Of a stretch of DNA of 10,110 nucleotides, positions 7,208 through 10,110 are shown piece by piece. The translations under genes and the position numbers were made by a program. The DNA is taken from assembly GCA_018716005.1 (NCBI GenBank), contig DVKN01000099.1, positions 1 to 10,110 on the forward strand, in the 5' to 3' direction. The first letter of the stretch is position 1. Every line of letters starts with the position of its first letter. The notes below the pieces were generated by a model. The model had not been told where the DNA came from. It ran no database searches and was given only the letters and a program-made list of their open reading frames with translations. This DNA comes from Candidatus Scatomorpha stercoravium. GTDB lineage: Bacteria; Bacillota; Clostridia; Oscillospirales; Oscillospiraceae.

Positions 7208-7240
7208 AGGCCCATAGCCGGGCATACGCCCGGTGAGCCT
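7208..7240 (-). promoter_or_regulatory. Alternative leader hairpin (candidate antiterminator or spacer stem)
   Basis: On the minus strand AGGCTCA (7240-7234) can pair with TGGGCCT (7214-7208) outside an inner perfect stem CCGGGC-GTAT-GCCCGG (7233-7218). The 3' half of the inner stem (GCCCG) is also complementary to CGGGC in the terminator's left arm, and GGACAG of aptamer 2's closing stem could pair with the downstream CTGTTC. These overlaps suggest mutually exclusive folds, but no energies were computed. Confidence 0.5.
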
Positions 7241-7243
7241 AAA

Positions 7244-7400
7244 CCTCTGTCCTTTTGCCTGAGAGATTAGCGGCCTGCGCCGCCTTGCACCTTCGGCCCT
7301 CATTGCTGAGCTTCTCCAGAGTCCATCCACGCACAGTCTCCGTCCCGCGGGACGCCTGAGAGTTTCACTCCTTCGGCAAGCTGAGCTTTTTCCTGAGCGC
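7244..7400 (-). ncRNA. Tandem glycine riboswitch (two aptamers)
   Basis: On the minus strand the leader repeats the glycine aptamer core twice: CCGAAGG followed by CTCTCAGG. Plus-strand positions are 7371-7377 and 7355-7362 for aptamer 1, and 7291-7297 and 7258-7265 for aptamer 2. Aptamer 2 (7324 to 7244) is canonical: GGACTCTGGAGA, a GCAA-capped P3 stem, AATCTCTCAGGCAAAAGGACAGAG, with CTCTG/CAGAG closing P1. Aptamer 1 (about 7400 to 7331) is unusual: the GGAGAG strand reads GGAAAAAG, P3 is shortened to AAGC-TCA-GCTT, and the usual CAAAA joint is replaced by part of a 14-base palindrome (7341-7354). Position before an AGCS symporter is a well-known arrangement of this riboswitch class. Whether glycine turns the gene on or off cannot be read with certainty; published symporter cases suggest repression. 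Confidence 0.9.
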
Positions 7401-7429
7401 TTCATCTGCAATGTTCACTTGCGGTGGAC

Positions 7430-7458
7430 ATTATAGCGCGGGGTGAGGACATTGTCAA
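7430..7458 (-). promoter_or_regulatory. Perfect-consensus sigma-A promoter of the symporter/riboswitch transcript
   Basis: On the minus strand TTGACA (7458-7453) and TATAAT (7435-7430) are both exact consensus with a 17-base spacer. Transcription should begin near 7423, giving a leader of about 275 bases that contains both aptamers. Such a strong promoter fits control after initiation, by the riboswitch. Confidence 0.9.
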
Positions 7459-7549
7459 TAACCTTTCGTATATTTGGCCGTCTCCGACAAAGCCGGCCGG
7501 CCGCGGCGGGGAAAATCCGGCGGAATGCGGGCCTACGCGGGGAAAAACG

Positions 7550-7585
7550 CGCGAAAAAGCCCGGCGCGGGCCGGGCTTTTTCGCG
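7550..7585 (-). terminator. Strong terminator of the galE-nucleotidyltransferase-kinase operon
   Basis: A perfect 16-bp inverted repeat, CGCGAAAAAGCCCGGC (7550-7565) and GCCGGGCTTTTTCGCG (7570-7585), surrounds a 4-base loop. It lies 9 bases beyond the kinase stop on the minus strand. The A5/T5 runs inside the arms make it able to act on either strand. The remaining gap (7459-7549), between this hairpin and the symporter promoter, shows no other feature. Confidence 0.88.
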
Positions 7586-7594
7586 GATTGCGTT

Positions 7595-8704
7595 TTACTT
7601 GAGCTTTTCGACGGCGGCGCGCATGGCGTCCCACTGCTCCTCCATGTCCTGCACGAGCTTGAACTGGGTGCGGGCGCGGTCGAGGTTCTGCCTCGGGCGC
7701 TGGGTGTGGAAGTAGTGGTCGCCCTCGAGGTAGTCCGTGAGGAAGCGTATGCCGCACTCGAGGGTCATCAGCTTTGCGCCCCAGGGGAGGTAGGCGAGCT
7801 CGGCGTCTGTGAGCGCCCCGCCCGCGCCCTCAAGGAAGGCGGCGGTGTACACCTCGTAGAGGCCGAGGTCGAAGTGCACCTTGCTCTGGTCGGGCTCGTC
7901 CTCCTCGTTGCTGTTCGCGCCGAAGCGTATCGAGTCGCCGAAGTCGTTGATGGCGAGGCCGGGCATGACGGTGTCGAGGTCGATGACGCAGATGCCGCGG
8001 CCGCTCTCGCGGTCGATGAGGACGTTGTTGAGCTTCGTGTCGTTGTGCGTGACGCGCAGCGGGAGCTCGCCGCGGGCGAGGGCGTCGAGCGCGACGGAGC
8101 AGTCCGCCTCGCGCTTATATACGAAGTCGAGCTCGGGCCCGACCTCGGAAACGCGGCCCTCGGAGTCCGCCTCAACGGCGGCCTTGAGCTTCCTGAGGCG
8201 GTCGACGGTGTCGTGGAAGTGCGGTATGGTCTCGTAGAGCGTGTCGGCGGGATAGCCGTCGAGCTGGCGCTGGAAGCGCCCGAAGGCGTAGCCCGAGGCC
8301 GCGAAGAGCTCCGGCGTGTCGGCCCTCTGGAGGCAGACGGTGCCCTCTATGAAGGGGTAGCAGCGCCAGGCGCTGCCCTCGGAGTCGGTGAAATAGCTCC
8401 CTCCGTCGCGCGCGGCCCAGACGCTCATGGTCTCGCGCTCGGGGTCACCGCCGGCGGCGGCAATCTTCCCGCCGAGATAGCGCGTGACTCCGACGATGTT
8501 GCTCATGACCTGCTCCGGGTGCTTGAAGGCGGCGGAGCTTATGCGCTGGAGGATGAAGCGGCGGCACGGGTCCTCGCCCGGCTGGGTGTGGACGACGAAG
8601 GTGTCGTTTATATGCCCGTGCCCGTAGCGCACGGCGCCGACGAGCTCGCCGCCGAAGTCGAAGGCCTCGAGGGCCTCGCTGAGATACTGTTCAGCCCTGG
8701 ACAT
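7595..8704 (-). CDS. NahK-like sugar 1-kinase (APH/phosphotransferase fold; old name 'mucin desulfatase')
   Basis: This 369-residue protein has an aminoglycoside-phosphotransferase-type kinase fold. GHGHINDTFVV (28-38) is the nucleotide loop, FILQRIS (50-56) carries the strand normally holding the ATP-contacting basic residue, VTHNDTKLNNVLID (218-231) is the catalytic loop with Asp222, and VIDLDTVMPG (240-249) supplies metal-binding Asp242/Asp244. The HNDTKLNNVL version is typical of N-acetylhexosamine 1-kinases (NahK/LnpB), which make GlcNAc- or GalNAc-1-phosphate from the free sugar and ATP. The GGGAGGTG site (8709-8716) lies inside the end of the upstream gene and the start follows that gene's TGA by one base, so translation is coupled. 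Last gene of the operon. Substrate (GlcNAc, GalNAc, or galactose) is inferred from family and neighbours. Cytoplasmic; no signal peptide. Confidence 0.85.
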   Translation of the reverse strand: MSRAEQYLSEALEAFDFGGELVGAVRYGHGHINDTFVVHTQPGEDPCRRFILQRISSAAFKHPEQVMSNIVGVTRYLGGKIAAAGGDPERETMSVWAARDGGSYFTDSEGSAWRCYPFIEGTVCLQRADTPELFAASGYAFGRFQRQLDGYPADTLYETIPHFHDTVDRLRKLKAAVEADSEGRVSEVGPELDFVYKREADCSVALDALARGELPLRVTHNDTKLNNVLIDRESGRGICVIDLDTVMPGLAINDFGDSIRFGANSNEEDEPDQSKVHFDLGLYEVYTAAFLEGAGGALTDAELAYLPWGAKLMTLECGIRFLTDYLEGDHYFHTQRPRQNLDRARTQFKLVQDMEEQWDAMRAAVEKLK

Positions 8705-8705
8705 A

Positions 8706-9632
8706 TCACACCTCCCAGAGCTTGTCCGGATAGAGGCCGGAGGCGGTCATGTCCGCGATGGCCTGCACGACGACGGGCCTGTCCTCGCGATAGGTGACGC
8801 CGTACCACTTGTCGGCGCTGCGCAGGACCTTGACGCGGGCCTTCTTTTCGTCGAGCAGCTGGCTCACGACGCTCGGGAGGAAGTACTCGCCCTTGAGCGG
8901 GTTCTCCCTGAGCGTCCTGTCGAGGAAGGCGGGGAAGCGCGCGGCAGCCTCGTCCATGAAGCTCCTCGTGAAGCCCCAGAGGTTCATGGAGACTATCGTG
9001 TCGCCGGAGAGCCGCGTCCAGGTCTCGCCGCCGTCCTCGGTGAAGCGGGCGTCGGCGCCGTCGGCCTCGATGCGGGTGCGCTCGGTGACGCGCACGAGGC
9101 AGTTGTCGGCGTCCTCCTCGCATATCCCGCGGGCGACGGAGCCGTTCTCGGTGACGGTGTTGCCGAGGCGGTAGCCGACCATGGCGTACTCGTAGCGGCC
9201 CGGGGTATCGGGGTTGTTCGCGAGGTAGTCGTATATCTCCCTGAAGCCCTCGGGGCCGTAGTAGTCGTCGGCGTTTATGACGGCGAAGGGCCCGTCGACG
9301 ACATTGCGCGCCGCGAGCACGGCGTGGCAGGTGCCCCAGGGCTTCGCGCGGCCCTCGGGGACGGAATAGCCCTCGGGCAGGTCGGCTATCTCCTGATAGG
9401 CGTAGCGCACGTCTATGACGCGGCTGAGCCTGTCGCCGATGCCGGCCCTGAAGGCGTCCTCTATCTCGTGCTTTATGACGAACACCACGGTCTCAAAGCC
9501 CGCGCGGCGCGCGTCGTAGATGCTGTAGTCGATGATGAGCTGGCCGTGGCTGCCCACGGGGTCGAGCTGCTTGAGCCCGCCGTAGCGGCTGCCCATGCCG
9601 GCGGCCATGACGACCAGAACAGGCTTCTTCAT
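8706..9632 (-). CDS. Sugar-1-phosphate nucleotidyltransferase (NTP_transferase family)
   Basis: The 308-residue protein has the Rossmann-like nucleotidyltransferase fold. MAAGMGSRYGGLKQ (9-22) is the NTP-binding signature with its arginine and lysine. GTCHAVLAA (100-108) follows, and VINADDYYG (118-126) contains the metal-binding aspartates. SMNLWGF (215-221) and KGEYFLPS (247-254) form the sugar-phosphate side. It should join a sugar 1-phosphate to UTP (or dTTP), releasing pyrophosphate. Placed between a 1-kinase and GalE, it probably makes the UDP-sugar without the transfer-type GalT enzyme. It is distinct from GalU and GlmU: no hexapeptide acyltransferase tail. Start at 9632 follows GGAGAGGGG about 8 bases upstream. 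It begins 24 bases after galE and ends one base before the kinase. Confidence 0.85.
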   Translation of the reverse strand: MKKPVLVVMAAGMGSRYGGLKQLDPVGSHGQLIIDYSIYDARRAGFETVVFVIKHEIEDAFRAGIGDRLSRVIDVRYAYQEIADLPEGYSVPEGRAKPWGTCHAVLAARNVVDGPFAVINADDYYGPEGFREIYDYLANNPDTPGRYEYAMVGYRLGNTVTENGSVARGICEEDADNCLVRVTERTRIEADGADARFTEDGGETWTRLSGDTIVSMNLWGFTRSFMDEAAARFPAFLDRTLRENPLKGEYFLPSVVSQLLDEKKARVKVLRSADKWYGVTYREDRPVVVQAIADMTASGLYPDKLWEV

Positions 9633-9656
9633 ATCCTTATCCCCTCTCCGGCGGAA

Positions 9657-10110
9657 TCACTCGGCGTTGTAGCCGTTCGGGTTGGCGCTCTGCCACTTCC
9701 AGGAGCTCGCGCACATCTCCTCGATGCCGTATTTGGCCTCCCAGCCGAGCTCGACGCGGGCCCTCTCGGGGTCGGCGTAGCACTCGGCGATGTCGCCGGG
9801 GCGGCGTGGGTCTATCACATAGGGCAGGGTCTTGCCGCAGGCCTTCTCATAGGCGTGCAGGACGTCGAGCACGCTGTAGCCGTTGCCGGTACCGAGGTTG
9901 CAGACGAAGAGGCCGCAGTTCGTGGCCAGCTTCTTCAGCGCGGCGACGTGGCCGCGCGCGAGGTCGACGACGTGGATGTAGTCGCGCACGCCGGTGCCGT
10001 CCGGAGTGGGATAATCGTTGCCGAACACATGCACCTTTTCCAGCGCGCCCACGGCCACCTTGGCGATGTAAGGCACCAGGTTGTTGGGAATGCCGTTGGG
10101 GTCCTCGCCG
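9657..10110 (-). CDS. galE: UDP-glucose / UDP-N-acetylglucosamine 4-epimerase, C-terminal part
   Basis: The N-terminal half, including the NAD motif and the catalytic Ser-Tyr-Lys, is outside the window; 150 residues are visible, entering in frame at base 10109 with GEDPNGIPNNLVPYIAKV, a hallmark of GalE. GTGVRDYIHVVDLARGH, NLGTGNGYSVLDV and DPRRPGDIAECYADPERA complete the sugar-binding region. The GTG at 10074-10076 is an internal valine, not a start. GalE interconverts UDP-glucose and UDP-galactose, and in some bacteria the N-acetylated forms. The residue aligned with E. coli Tyr299 is a cysteine here (codon 9780-9782), as in human GALE, favouring acceptance of UDP-GalNAc/UDP-GlcNAc. First visible gene of the operon; its promoter is not in the window. 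Confidence 0.95.
   Translation of the reverse strand, partial: GEDPNGIPNNLVPYIAKVAVGALEKVHVFGNDYPTPDGTGVRDYIHVVDLARGHVAALKKLATNCGLFVCNLGTGNGYSVLDVLHAYEKACGKTLPYVIDPRRPGDIAECYADPERARVELGWEAKYGIEEMCASSWKWQSANPNGYNAE

Noticed and set aside
7115..7411. Small minus-strand frame across the symporter leader
   Set aside because: The region is explained by the tandem glycine riboswitch and its hairpins; the translation is unlike any protein I recognise.
7424..8797. Plus-strand open frame across the symporter promoter and the kinase gene
   Set aside because: It runs through a promoter and a terminator hairpin and is antisense to the conserved kinase; the translation is Glu/Val/Ala-rich with no motif.
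1..10110. CRISPR arrays, tRNA or rRNA genes, insertion sequences
   Set aside because: No spaced direct repeats, tRNA cloverleaf, rRNA segment, transposase or terminal inverted repeats were seen by eye on either strand.

Overview
The window is about 10 kb of GC-rich, tightly packed bacterial DNA. It suggests an anaerobic, probably gut-dwelling high-GC member of the Clostridia (Oscillospirales-like). The reasons are a TetM-like GTPase joined to a YacP/Rae1-type NYN domain, a tandem glycine riboswitch before an AGCS symporter, an oxygen-sensitive Fe-S cysteine desulfidase-type enzyme, strong GGAGG ribosome binding sites and consensus sigma-A promoters. This is inference; no rRNA or other taxonomic marker is present. 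An oddity throughout is heavy use of the AUA isoleucine codon despite very high GC at third positions.

Layout. Plus strand, 1-4279: the 3' end of a Nim-like flavin-binding (pyridoxamine-phosphate-oxidase fold) protein, a GH1 beta-glucosidase, and an 864-residue EF-G/TetM-like GTPase with a C-terminal Rae1/YacP nuclease domain. The last two overlap by 4 bases (ATGA). Plus strand, 4307-5713: a consensus promoter, a CyuA-type L-cysteine desulfidase/L-serine dehydratase-like enzyme, and a terminator hairpin at 5685-5713. Minus strand, 7458 down to 5721: a TTGACA-17-TATAAT promoter, a tandem glycine riboswitch, alternative hairpins including a terminator, and an AGCS sodium:alanine/glycine symporter converging on the cyuA terminator. 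Minus strand, 10110 down to 7550: a galE 3' part, a sugar-1-phosphate nucleotidyltransferase and a NahK-like sugar 1-kinase, ended by a 16-bp terminator hairpin.

How the genes work together. The galE-nucleotidyltransferase-kinase set looks like a salvage route: free sugar (N-acetylhexosamine or galactose) to sugar-1-phosphate, to UDP-sugar, then epimerisation. A cysteine at the GalE gatekeeper position suggests it accepts N-acetylated sugars. The symporter and the cysteine/serine-degrading enzyme form an amino-acid section. The most unusual gene is the GTPase-nuclease fusion: a factor expected to enter the ribosomal A site, covalently joined to a domain whose relative Rae1 cuts mRNA in the A site.
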